Shown: piece by piece, positions 1 through 6,086 of the stretch | How positions within the stretch are numbered: position 1 is the stretch's first letter | How the letters are laid out: the number at the start of each line of letters is the position of its first letter | Source: Streptosporangiaceae bacterium | Lineage (GTDB): Bacteria; Actinomycetota; Actinomycetes; Streptosporangiales; Streptosporangiaceae | DNA length: 8,900 bases | Direction of reading: 5' to 3' | Assembly: GCA_025934635.1 (NCBI GenBank) | Contig: JAICWX010000350.1 | Span: 1-8,900 of the forward strand | Program-made: the position numbers and the translations under genes | Notes under the pieces: generated by a model | Database searches by the model: none | The model's input: the letters and a program-made list of their open reading frames with translations, nothing else | Told to the model about the DNA's origin: nothing

Positions 1-4
1 AACC

Positions 5-826
5 ATGGATGATTCCATCCGCCTGCCGGGACCGGTCCCGGTCCTCGGCGGCCAGCTGCGCTACCAGCTGACCCTGCTGCTGCGCACCCCGCGCACCGTG
101 ATGGCCGGCCTGATCCTGCCCGGGGCGCTGCTCGCGCTGCAGCTGGGCCGGGTCCAGCACATCGGCCAGGGAGCCGCCGCGGACCTGCTCGCGGCCCGGG
201 TCGCCGGGCTCGTCGTGCTCGGCGCGATGAGCGTGGCCTACCTGACCCACGCGGCCAGCCTGGTCGTCGCCCGGGAGGACGGCGTGCTGCGGCGGTGGCG
301 GGCGACGCCGCTGCCGTCCTGGGGGTACTTCGCCGGCCGCATCGGCGCCGCCATGCTGATCGCCGACGCGGCCGCGCTGATCCTGGTCCTGGTCGGGGTG
401 GCCATGGCCGGCCTGCAGCTGACCGGCGCGGGGGTCGTGAACCTGCTGATAGCGGCCACCCTCGGCGGCCTGGCTCTTGCTGCCGCGGGGACCGCCGTCA
501 CCCCGCTGCTGACGTCCGCGCAGGGCGTGAACCAGCTGCTCGCGCTGACCTACCTCCCGCTGATCATCTTCTCCGGGGGGTTCGGCCGCCTGTCCGGCCT
601 GCCGCACTGGCTGACCACGCTGATGAGCTACCTGCCGGCCCAGCCGATGATCGACGCGGTGACCCGGGCGCTCGAGCCCGCCGCGGGCCAGTCCGGGCTG
701 GCACTGCCCGGGCGCGACCTGGCCGTGCTGGCCGCCTGGGCGGCGGGCTGCCTGCTGCTTTCGGTGCGCTTCTTCCGCTGGGATCCGCACCGGCCGCGGC
801 ACGCGCGGGCGGCCGGGAGGCCGTGA
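5..826 (+). CDS. ABC-2 type transporter permease subunit
   Basis: A 273-residue integral membrane protein of the ABC-2 family (drug, polysaccharide or lipid exporters of the DrrB/NodJ kind). Hydrophobic stretches lie at about residues 33-48, 64-88, 110-137, 143-168, 176-192 and 238-254, consistent with six membrane segments. Between segments 2 and 3 is the family's conserved cytoplasmic loop, REDGVLRRWRATPLP (residues 90-104). Later come FSGGFGRLSGLPHWL (about 189-203) and YLPAQPMIDA, as in the family C-terminal half. The ATG at position 5 is the first in-frame start available, but the ribosome-binding site lies outside the window, so the start is not proven. The partner ATPase would be expected just upstream, beyond the window. 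The substrate cannot be told from the sequence. It is convergent with the osmoprotectant operon and ends 7 nt before a strong hairpin. Confidence 0.85.
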   Translation: MDDSIRLPGPVPVLGGQLRYQLTLLLRTPRTVMAGLILPGALLALQLGRVQHIGQGAAADLLAARVAGLVVLGAMSVAYLTHAASLVVAREDGVLRRWRATPLPSWGYFAGRIGAAMLIADAAALILVLVGVAMAGLQLTGAGVVNLLIAATLGGLALAAAGTAVTPLLTSAQGVNQLLALTYLPLIIFSGGFGRLSGLPHWLTTLMSYLPAQPMIDAVTRALEPAAGQSGLALPGRDLAVLAAWAAGCLLLSVRFFRWDPHRPRHARAAGRP

Positions 827-832
827 GCACGC

Positions 833-882
833 ATGAAACCGGGGTCCCGCCGCGCCGGAACGCAGCAGGACCCCGGTTTCAT
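833..882. terminator. Bidirectional hairpin terminator between convergent genes
   Basis: A perfect 15-bp inverted repeat: ATGAAACCGGGGTCC at 833-847 and its exact reverse complement at 868-882, with a 20-nt GC-rich loop. It starts 7 nt after the stop of the rightward permease gene and lies 26 nt beyond the stop of the leftward binding-protein gene, where a shared terminator is expected. No U-tract follows on either strand, which is common for actinobacterial terminators. Being perfectly symmetrical, it should fold in both transcripts. Confidence 0.85.
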
Positions 883-907
883 CGCGTTTCCGCGAGCGGC
901 CGTACCG

Positions 908-1909
908 CTACGAGGTGATGTGGTTGGCCGTCAGGAACTGCTTGGCGACATCCCCGGGCTGCTGCTTGTCGATCGCGACCGCCTTGTTCATCGCGATGAT
1001 GGCGGGGGTGGTCAGCAGCGCGTTGACCTTGTTGATGATGTCCATGAACTGCTGGCCGCCGAGTTCGTTGAGCTTCTTGGTGTTGATGACCAGGGCGATG
1101 TTCTGGAATCCAAAGATGTGCTTGGGGTCGGTCAGCACCACGTACTTCCCGCTGGCCAGCTGCGGGTCGGTGGTGAACACGTCGGCCGCGTTGACGGCGC
1201 CGGAATCGAGCGCCTGGTACTGCAGGCCGAGGGACAGCGACTTAAAGGTGAAGTTCTTGACCCCGTAGTCTTTCTGGACACCGGCCGCGCCCTGCTCACG
1301 GCCCTGGAACTCCGGCCGCGCGCCCATCGTGAAGTGCGGGACCTTCTTCAGGTCGGCCGTGGTCTTGAGGCCGTACTTGTCCGCGTAGGCCTTGGTCACC
1401 GCGATGGCGTCGGTGTCGAAGAACGGGGTCATCTGGCTCATCGACTGCCCGCGCTTGGCGTAGAAGTTCTTGGCCAGGTCGTACTCCTGCTGGGCGGAGG
1501 TGACCGCGGTGTTGATACCGCCGACGGTAACCGTCGACTCGCCGGTGTACTCGGGGTAGGCGTCGATTTGCCCGCTGGTCAGCGCCTTGTCGACGACCTC
1601 GGTGGCCCCGATGTTGGGCTTGTAGACGACCTTGTAGCCCGCGGCCTCCAGGGCCTGCTGGTATAGCGCGCCGACGACGAACTCCTCGGTGAAGTCCTTG
1701 GTGCCGAGGGTGACCGACCGGCCGTTCCCCACGTTCGACGAGCTCGCGGAACTGCTGCTACTACTACTGCTTCCGCCAGTGCTGGTCGAGCTGCTGCCGC
1801 TGCTGCTGCACGCGGCCAGCAGCAAAGCGACGGCGGCCAGCACGGCCAGTGCCGCGGTGCGGGTGAGTCTGCGGAAGCCAGGTGCCTGGCCCCCGGGATG
1901 ACGGGACAT
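908..1909 (-). CDS. Osmoprotectant ABC transporter substrate-binding lipoprotein
   Basis: A 333-residue extracytoplasmic binding protein of the glycine betaine/choline/carnitine family (OpuCC/OsmX type). It has a basic N-terminus, a hydrophobic signal segment (about residues 19-33) and a lipobox LAAC with the lipidated Cys at 34, so it should be anchored to the outer face of the membrane. A serine-rich linker (about 35-59) leads into the binding domain, which opens with SVTLGTKDFTEEFVVGALY. The family motif AYPEYTGE follows at about 117-124, and ADVFTTDPQLASGKYVVLTDP sits in the second lobe. The start is supported by GGAGGAG 5 nt before the ATG (minus-strand bases 1920-1915 region). It is the last gene of the operon, 22 nt after the second permease. 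The strong ribosome-binding site fits a binding protein made in excess over the membrane subunits. Exact ligand is not determinable. Confidence 0.93.
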   Translation of the reverse strand: MSRHPGGQAPGFRRLTRTAALAVLAAVALLLAACSSSGSSSTSTGGSSSSSSSSASSSNVGNGRSVTLGTKDFTEEFVVGALYQQALEAAGYKVVYKPNIGATEVVDKALTSGQIDAYPEYTGESTVTVGGINTAVTSAQQEYDLAKNFYAKRGQSMSQMTPFFDTDAIAVTKAYADKYGLKTTADLKKVPHFTMGARPEFQGREQGAAGVQKDYGVKNFTFKSLSLGLQYQALDSGAVNAADVFTTDPQLASGKYVVLTDPKHIFGFQNIALVINTKKLNELGGQQFMDIINKVNALLTTPAIIAMNKAVAIDKQQPGDVAKQFLTANHITS

Positions 1910-1931
1910 ATGTTCTCCTCCGGTTGCCTTC

Positions 1932-2657
1932 TCAGGATTGCTGGACGACGAGATCCTCCGCGGTCGTAGTCGTGGCGGTGGTGACCACGGCGTCCGCCCG
2001 GCCGAGACGGCCGCGGCTGCGCAGCGGCCGTGGGGTAGCCTCGCGCTGCGCCAGGGCCAGCAGTCCGTCGACCGCGAACGCGAGCACGATGATGGCCAGC
2101 GATCCGGCGACCACGCCGGGAATGCCGTAGGTAGGCTCGGCGACGATGATGTCGCCCAGCCCGCCGCCGCCGGCGAAGGTGGCCAGGGTGGCCGTCGCGA
2201 TCACGTACACGCTGCCGGTGCGGACGCCCGCGAAGATCAGCGGCGTAGCCAGCCGCAGCTCGATCCGGGTGAGCACCTGCCAGGCGGTCATGCCGGCCGC
2301 CCGGGCCGCCTCGACGGCGTTGCGGTCCACTTGCTCCACCGCTACGTAGGCGTTGGTCAGCATGACCGGGGCGGCCAGCACGACCAGCGCGACGAGCACG
2401 TTCCAGAAGCCGATGCCGAGGTAGGCGATGCCGATGGAGATCACGGCCAGGCTCGGCAGCGCGCGCCCGACGTTGGAGACGTTGATGGCCAGGAACGACC
2501 CGCGGTGCAGGTGGCCCAGCCAGACCCCGAGCGGGATCGCGATGGCCAGTGCCACCCCGAGCGAGGCGAACGAGATGGCCAGGTGGGCCAGGGTCTTGTC
2601 CCACATCAGGGCGGGGTGACGGCCGAAGAACGTGAACGAGTCGATGAGCGTCTGCAT
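1932..2657 (-). CDS. Osmoprotectant ABC transporter permease, second subunit
   Basis: A 241-residue inner-membrane permease of the OpuCB/OpuCD (ProW) family, the second of two in this operon. It has about five to six hydrophobic segments from residue 26 to 205 and the permease-ATPase coupling motif (EAARAAGMTAWQVLTRIEL, starting at residue 116). A glycine-rich FAGGGGLGDII segment (161-171) is typical of the family. I chose the ATG at 2657 because AGGAGGG lies about 8 nt upstream and it begins 2 nt after the stop of the preceding permease. The protein then starts MQTLIDSF, as expected for the family. A GTG at 2684 would add nine residues inside the upstream gene and has no clear ribosome-binding site. 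The threonine-rich C-terminal tail (about 226-235) is probably a disordered cytoplasmic extension. Confidence 0.92.
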   Translation of the reverse strand: MQTLIDSFTFFGRHPALMWDKTLAHLAISFASLGVALAIAIPLGVWLGHLHRGSFLAINVSNVGRALPSLAVISIGIAYLGIGFWNVLVALVVLAAPVMLTNAYVAVEQVDRNAVEAARAAGMTAWQVLTRIELRLATPLIFAGVRTGSVYVIATATLATFAGGGGLGDIIVAEPTYGIPGVVAGSLAIIVLAFAVDGLLALAQREATPRPLRSRGRLGRADAVVTTATTTTAEDLVVQQS

Positions 2658-2659
2658 GC

Positions 2660-3412
2660 TCACGCCCTCCTGCGGCGGGCCCACGGGGTGAGCAGCCGCT
2701 GTGCTATGACCAGCAGCCCGTCGGCCACCAGCGCCAGGGCGATGGCCAGCGCGCCGGACGCGATGAACTCGGTCTTGAAGCCGGTCTGGATGCCGTCGAA
2801 GATCGGCTGGCCCAGGCCGCCGGCGCCGATGTAGGCGGCCACGGTGGTCAGGCTGATCGTCGTCACCGTAGCGATCCGCAGCCCGGCCATGATCGGCGGC
2901 AGCGCCAGCGGCAGCTCGACCCGGAGCAGCGTCTGGATACGGGTCAGGCCCATCGCCTGCGCCGCCTCGAGTGCGTCGGGTGGTACCGCGCGCAAGCCGG
3001 CCAGGGTATTACGGAACAAGATGAGCAGCGTGTAGGACACCAGGGCGATCTCGGCGGTGGTCCGGTTGATGCCCGTTACCTGCACCATGAGCTCGAAGAA
3101 AGCCAGCGCCGGGACGGTGTACAGGAACGCCGCGAACAGCGAGAATGGCGTCTCGAACCAGCCGTGCCGGTGTGCGTACAGCGCCGCCGCCAGCGCGATC
3201 ACCAGCCCGATGCCGATGGCGATGGCCGTCAGCTCGATGTGCTCGACCAGGCGCGGGGCGAAGCGCGAGCCGAAATGGCTCAGGAACCACGACCCGCAGA
3301 ACTGCCCGTCCTTCACGACGCACGGGTCGGGCTTGCTGCCCCCGCCGAAGGTGGGGATGACCGGGCCCGGGCTCGGCGACGGGCTCGCGCCGAAGGGCAG
3401 GAGCACGCTCAC
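2660..3412 (-). CDS. Osmoprotectant ABC transporter permease, first subunit
   Basis: A 250-residue permease of the glycine betaine/choline importer family, read from a GTG whose last two bases form part of the ATPase gene's stop (GTGA overlap, 3409-3412). Residues 1-55 form a Pro/Gly-rich, poorly hydrophobic N-terminus with two cysteines (C31, C39). Membrane segments start at about residue 59 and run to 240. The ATPase-coupling EAA loop is EAAQAMGLTRIQTLLRVELP (149-168), and the AAYIGAGGLGQPIFDGI stretch (192-208) is typical of the family. The frame stays open upstream to 3655, but that part only shadows the ATPase gene and resembles no permease. No clear ribosome-binding site precedes the GTG, so translation is probably coupled to the ATPase gene. 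It likely pairs with the second permease as a heterodimer. Confidence 0.9.
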   Translation of the reverse strand: MSVLLPFGASPSPSPGPVIPTFGGGSKPDPCVVKDGQFCGSWFLSHFGSRFAPRLVEHIELTAIAIGIGLVIALAAALYAHRHGWFETPFSLFAAFLYTVPALAFFELMVQVTGINRTTAEIALVSYTLLILFRNTLAGLRAVPPDALEAAQAMGLTRIQTLLRVELPLALPPIMAGLRIATVTTISLTTVAAYIGAGGLGQPIFDGIQTGFKTEFIASGALAIALALVADGLLVIAQRLLTPWARRRRA

Positions 3413-4506
3413 GGCGCGGACGTCCGCTGCCCGGCGTCTCGCGAGCCGGGACCCCGAGGATCGGGGCCGAGCATGGCGGCGATGGCCTGCAGGCTCACGC
3501 AGCCCGTGGCCGTCCCGTCCCGGTCGGTTACCGTGACGCGGGTGGCCCCCTCGGTGAGCATGAGCGACAGGGCGTCGCGCAGCGTGGTATCCAGCGGGGC
3601 CGACGGCTGCGCCCCCCCGGTGTGGGGGTCGAGCTCCAGGTCGTTCAGCGTCCATACCCGCAGCCGCTTGAGACCCCGGTCCGCGCCGACGAAGTCGGCG
3701 ACGAACTCGTCGGCTGGCGCGGCCAGCAGGTTGTCGGGCGTGTCGAGCTGCACCAGCTGCCCGTCCCGCATGATGGCGATGCGGTCGCCCATCTTGATCG
3801 CCTCGTCGATGTCGTGCGTGACGAAGATGATCGTCTTGCGCACCTCGCGGTGCAGCCGCAGGAAGTCGTCCTGCAGGCGGTCCCGGGTGATCGGGTCGAT
3901 GGCGCCGAACGGCTCGTCCATCAGCATGATGGGCGGGTCCACGGCCATGGCCCGGGCGACCCCGATGCGCTGCTGCTGGCCGCCGGAGAACTCTCCGGGG
4001 TAGCGGCGCAGGTTGTCCTCGGCGCCGAGCCCGACCAGCTGGAGCAGTTCCAGGGCCCGCTCGCGGATCCTGGTCTTGGACCAGCCGAGGAGCCGCGGCA
4101 CGGTGCCGATGTTGTCCTCGACGGTCAGGTGCGGGAACAGCCCGATCTGCTGGAACACGTAGCCGATGCCGCGGCGCAGCTGCGCGGTCTCGATGCCGCT
4201 CACGCTCTTGCCGTCGATCGTGATGTCGCCGTCGGACATCGGGATCAGCCGGTTGACCATCTTCAGGGCGGTCGTCTTGCCGCAGCCGGACGGGCCGATC
4301 AGCACGCAGATCTCGCCGCTCGGCACCTCGAAGTTCAGGTCGGTGACCGCGGCCTGCCCCCGGCCGGGATAGCGCTTGGACACGTGCTGAAAGCCGATCG
4401 GGGCAGCGCTGGCAGCGGACCGCGTACCCGCGGCCACCTGCGTCTCTCCGCCAGAAACCACGTCGCCCCCATCTGTACCGCCAGTGTTTACGACAAGTTC
4501 AGCCAT
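3409..4506 (-). CDS. Osmoprotectant ABC transporter ATP-binding protein with a single CBS-type repeat
   Basis: A 365-residue ATPase of the OpuCA/ProV family that powers osmoprotectant import from the cytoplasmic side. Visible motifs: Walker A GPSGCGKTT (71-79), Q-loop Q119/Q120, signature SGGQQQR (174-180), Walker B IMLMDE (193-198) and switch histidine H231. The KMVNRLI segment after Walker A is typical of this subfamily. The C-terminus (about 304-347, DTTLRDALSLMLTEGATRVTVTD) looks like one CBS repeat rather than the tandem pair of OpuA-type ATPases. It is first in the operon. The ATG at 4506 has no convincing Shine-Dalgarno sequence. An in-frame GTG at 4437 has GGAGAG 6 nt upstream and would give 342 residues starting just before the conserved domain, so the start is uncertain. 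A run of seven G (complement of 3612-3618) lies just before the CBS repeat, but the frame is intact. Confidence 0.95.
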   Translation of the reverse strand: MAELVVNTGGTDGGDVVSGGETQVAAGTRSAASAAPIGFQHVSKRYPGRGQAAVTDLNFEVPSGEICVLIGPSGCGKTTALKMVNRLIPMSDGDITIDGKSVSGIETAQLRRGIGYVFQQIGLFPHLTVEDNIGTVPRLLGWSKTRIRERALELLQLVGLGAEDNLRRYPGEFSGGQQQRIGVARAMAVDPPIMLMDEPFGAIDPITRDRLQDDFLRLHREVRKTIIFVTHDIDEAIKMGDRIAIMRDGQLVQLDTPDNLLAAPADEFVADFVGADRGLKRLRVWTLNDLELDPHTGGAQPSAPLDTTLRDALSLMLTEGATRVTVTDRDGTATGCVSLQAIAAMLGPDPRGPGSRDAGQRTSAP

Positions 4507-4516
4507 CAGACCGCAT

Positions 4517-4526
4517 ACGTTAACGT
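4517..4526. promoter_or_regulatory. Possible operator palindrome in the osmoprotectant leader
   Basis: A 10-bp perfect palindrome ACGTTAACGT, AT-rich relative to its surroundings, lies between the predicted transcription start (about 4536) and the ATPase start codon at 4506. That is a position where a repressor would block transcription. It is short enough to be chance. Confidence 0.25.
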
Positions 4527-4542
4527 GCCGGCGAGGCTACGG

Positions 4543-4567
4543 GTACCCCCTGGTCCAGCTGACAAAC
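4543..4567 (-). promoter_or_regulatory. Putative sigma-B/SigF-type stress promoter of the osmoprotectant operon
   Basis: On the minus strand, GTTT (complement of 4564-4567) is followed after exactly 15 nt by GGGTAC (complement of 4543-4548). This fits the consensus described for Streptomyces sigma-B (GNNT, 14-16 nt, GGGTAC/T) and mycobacterial SigF (GTTT, 15-17 nt, GGGTA). Transcription would start near 4536, giving an untranslated leader of about 30 nt before the ATG at 4506. An osmotic-stress sigma factor driving an osmolyte importer makes biological sense, but activity is inferred. Confidence 0.6.
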
Positions 4568-4575
4568 CAGAGGGT
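4545..4575 (-). terminator. Possible terminator hairpin after tyrA
   Basis: Read as minus-strand RNA, ACCCUCUGGU (4575-4566) pairs with ACCAGGGGGU (4554-4545) over 10 bp including one G-U wobble, with an 11-nt loop. It begins 26 nt after the tyrA stop. There is no U-tract. The wobble becomes a mismatch on the other strand, so the structure favours leftward transcripts. It overlaps both boxes of the putative stress promoter, so it could end tyrA transcription or simply reflect the promoter sequence. Confidence 0.4.
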
Positions 4576-4601
4576 CCGCGGGTGCGCAGACGACGAGGAT
4601 G

Positions 4602-5678
4602 CTAGCGGCGGACCGGCCAGCCGCCGGCTTCGAGGGCGTCCAGCAGCGGGCCGGCCTCGGCCGGGCGGACCGACAGCTCGGCGACGCCGACCGGCAGGCC
4701 CGGCGAGTGCTCGATCCGGACGTCCTCGATGTTCACGCCGGCCTGGCCGGCCGCGTCGAACAGCCGGGTCAGCTCGCCGGGCTGGTCGGGGATGACGACC
4801 TGGACCACGGTGAACTCGCGGGGCTCGCCGCCGTGCTTGCCGGGGATCTTGCCTGCCCCGGCCTGGCCGATCTCGAGCAGCGCGGCGACCGACTTGGGGT
4901 CGCCGTCGGTCAGCATCCGCGCCGCCTCGGCCAGGTCGGCGGCCACCGCGGCCAGCACCTCGGCCACCGGGCCGGCGTTCGCGGCCAGGATCTGGGTCCA
5001 CAGGCCGGTGTCCCCGGCGGCGATCCTGGTCACGTCGCGCAGGCCCTGGCCGGCCAGGTCGAGGGCCTGGGGCGGCGCGCTCTCCAGCCGGGCAGCCATG
5101 GCCGCGGCCACCAGGTGCGGGGCGTGCGAGACGAGCGCCACCCAGCGGTCGTGCGCGGCCGCGGCGATCCGCATCGGCACCGCGCCGCACGCGGTGACCA
5201 GGGCCGTGACCGCCGCCACGGCCGGCTCGGAGGTCTCGGCCTCCGGACACAGCGCCCAGGTGCGGCCGAGGAACAGGTCGGCGCGGGCCGCGGCCGGGCC
5301 GTGTTTCTCCCGCCCGGCCAGCGGGTGCCCGGGCACGTAGCTGGCCATGTCGCAGCCGCGGGCCCGGGCCTGCTCCACGGCAAGCTGCTTCACGCTGGCC
5401 ACGTCGGTGTAACAGGCGGCCAGGCCGCGGGCCTGCGCGGCGGCCAGCGTGTCCGCCACCGCGGCGGGCGGCACGGCGATGACGGCCACGTCCGCGCGGA
5501 GGTGCGTGCCATCGTCGAGCAGCAGGGTATCCGGCAGCAGTTCGCCTGCGCCCAGGTGGGCCGCGAGGCGGGCCGACTCCGGGTCGGCGTCGGCAAGCCA
5601 GACGCTGGCGCCGCGCTCGCGCAGCGCGAGCGCCACCGACGTCCCGATCAGCCCCGTCCCGAGAACCGCGACCCGCAC
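4602..5678 (-). CDS. tyrA: Prephenate dehydrogenase with C-terminal ACT domain
   Basis: A 358-residue cytoplasmic enzyme that oxidatively decarboxylates prephenate to 4-hydroxyphenylpyruvate in tyrosine synthesis. The N-terminal Rossmann fold has GTGLIGTS (7-14), with an acidic residue (D30) at the end of the second strand, typical of NAD+ preference. The catalytic region GHPLAGREKHG (117-127) carries the expected histidine H118, and SHAPHL (184-189) is a second conserved motif. An ACT regulatory domain occupies about 288-345 (TVVQVVIPDQPGELTRLFDAAGQAGVNIEDVRI), suggesting feedback control by an aromatic amino acid. I chose the GTG at 5678 because AGGTGGAG ends 4 nt upstream and the Rossmann fold starts immediately. 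An ATG at 5750 would overlap aroH and add unrelated residues. The gene follows aroH by 22 nt. Arogenate use cannot be excluded. Confidence 0.94.
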   Translation of the reverse strand: MRVAVLGTGLIGTSVALALRERGASVWLADADPESARLAAHLGAGELLPDTLLLDDGTHLRADVAVIAVPPAAVADTLAAAQARGLAACYTDVASVKQLAVEQARARGCDMASYVPGHPLAGREKHGPAAARADLFLGRTWALCPEAETSEPAVAAVTALVTACGAVPMRIAAAAHDRWVALVSHAPHLVAAAMAARLESAPPQALDLAGQGLRDVTRIAAGDTGLWTQILAANAGPVAEVLAAVAADLAEAARMLTDGDPKSVAALLEIGQAGAGKIPGKHGGEPREFTVVQVVIPDQPGELTRLFDAAGQAGVNIEDVRIEHSPGLPVGVAELSVRPAEAGPLLDALEAGGWPVRR

Positions 5679-5700
5679 CGTACTCCACCTACCTACTGGC

Positions 5701-6063
5701 CTACTGGGCGATGTCGAGCCGCAGGGCAGCGGCGCCGCGCAGGTAGACATGCTGGATCGAGGACCGCGGCCGGTCCGTCTCGATATGCGCCATCAGCCGC
5801 ACGACCCGGGGCATGGCACCGGGCACGGCGATCTCCGCCGCGCACATCAGCGGCACGTCGTGGAAGCCGATCTTGCGCGCGGCCAGCGCCGGGAACTCGG
5901 CGGTCAGGTCGGGCGTGCTGGTGAACAGCACGCTGATCACGTCGTCGGTGGTGAGGTCGTTGCGGGACATCACCTCGGTGACCAGTTCGGCCGTCGCCTC
6001 GAGTATCGCGTCCCGGTCAGCCGAGTCGACCTGCACCGCGCCGCGAACCGCCCTGACTGTCAT
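5701..6063 (-). CDS. aroH: Chorismate mutase, AroH class
   Basis: A 120-residue cytoplasmic chorismate mutase of the small trimeric AroH class, converting chorismate to prephenate, the substrate of the neighbouring TyrA. Compared from memory with the Bacillus subtilis enzyme, the active-site residues line up: R7, F57 and R63 at the same positions, then C74, E77, R89 and Y107 one residue earlier because of a one-residue deletion. Typical stretches are VRAVRGAV (3-10), STPDLTAEFPALAAR (49-63) and HVYLRGAAALR (105-115). I prefer the ATG at 6063 because GGAGGG lies just upstream and it places the catalytic arginine at residue 7. The ATG at 6075 would add four residues and has no better ribosome-binding site. 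Length matches the family. It lies 23 nt after rluB and 22 nt before tyrA, so the three genes are probably co-transcribed. Confidence 0.95.
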   Translation of the reverse strand: MTVRAVRGAVQVDSADRDAILEATAELVTEVMSRNDLTTDDVISVLFTSTPDLTAEFPALAARKIGFHDVPLMCAAEIAVPGAMPRVVRLMAHIETDRPRSSIQHVYLRGAAALRLDIAQ

Positions 6064-6086
6064 GATCCCTCCCATCGCCCCACAGG

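Noticed and set aside
833..1666. Long plus-strand open frame opposite the binding-protein gene
   Set aside because: It starts inside the terminator stem, has no family resemblance and mirrors a well-supported minus-strand gene. High GC content gives long chance frames.
1579..2604. Minus-strand open frame overlapping the second permease and binding protein in another frame
   Set aside because: Arg/Gly/Pro-rich out-of-frame translation; the real permease and lipoprotein occupy the same DNA with clear motifs.
3416..3427. 12-bp palindrome GCGGACGTCCGC near the ATPase/permease junction
   Set aside because: Lies in coding sequence, is GC-rich and short, and likely arises by chance. It shows no relation to the start site.
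3413..3655. N-terminal extension of the first permease from an ATG at 3655
   Set aside because: The added 81 residues are the ATPase gene read in the wrong frame, with no membrane or family features. The GTG at 3412 gives the usual stop/start overlap.
3622..4605. Long plus-strand open frame opposite the ATPase gene
   Set aside because: Composition is a shadow of the ATPase on the other strand; no recognisable domain and no ribosome-binding site.
5679..5750. Longer TyrA from an ATG at 5750
   Set aside because: It would overlap aroH and add 24 unrelated residues, while the GTG at 5678 has AGGTGGAG upstream and begins directly at the Rossmann strand.
4599..5924. Plus-strand open frame of about 440 codons opposite tyrA and aroH
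   Set aside because: Rich in Gly/Arg/His repeats typical of antisense GC-rich frames; tyrA and aroH have complete catalytic motifs in the minus strand.
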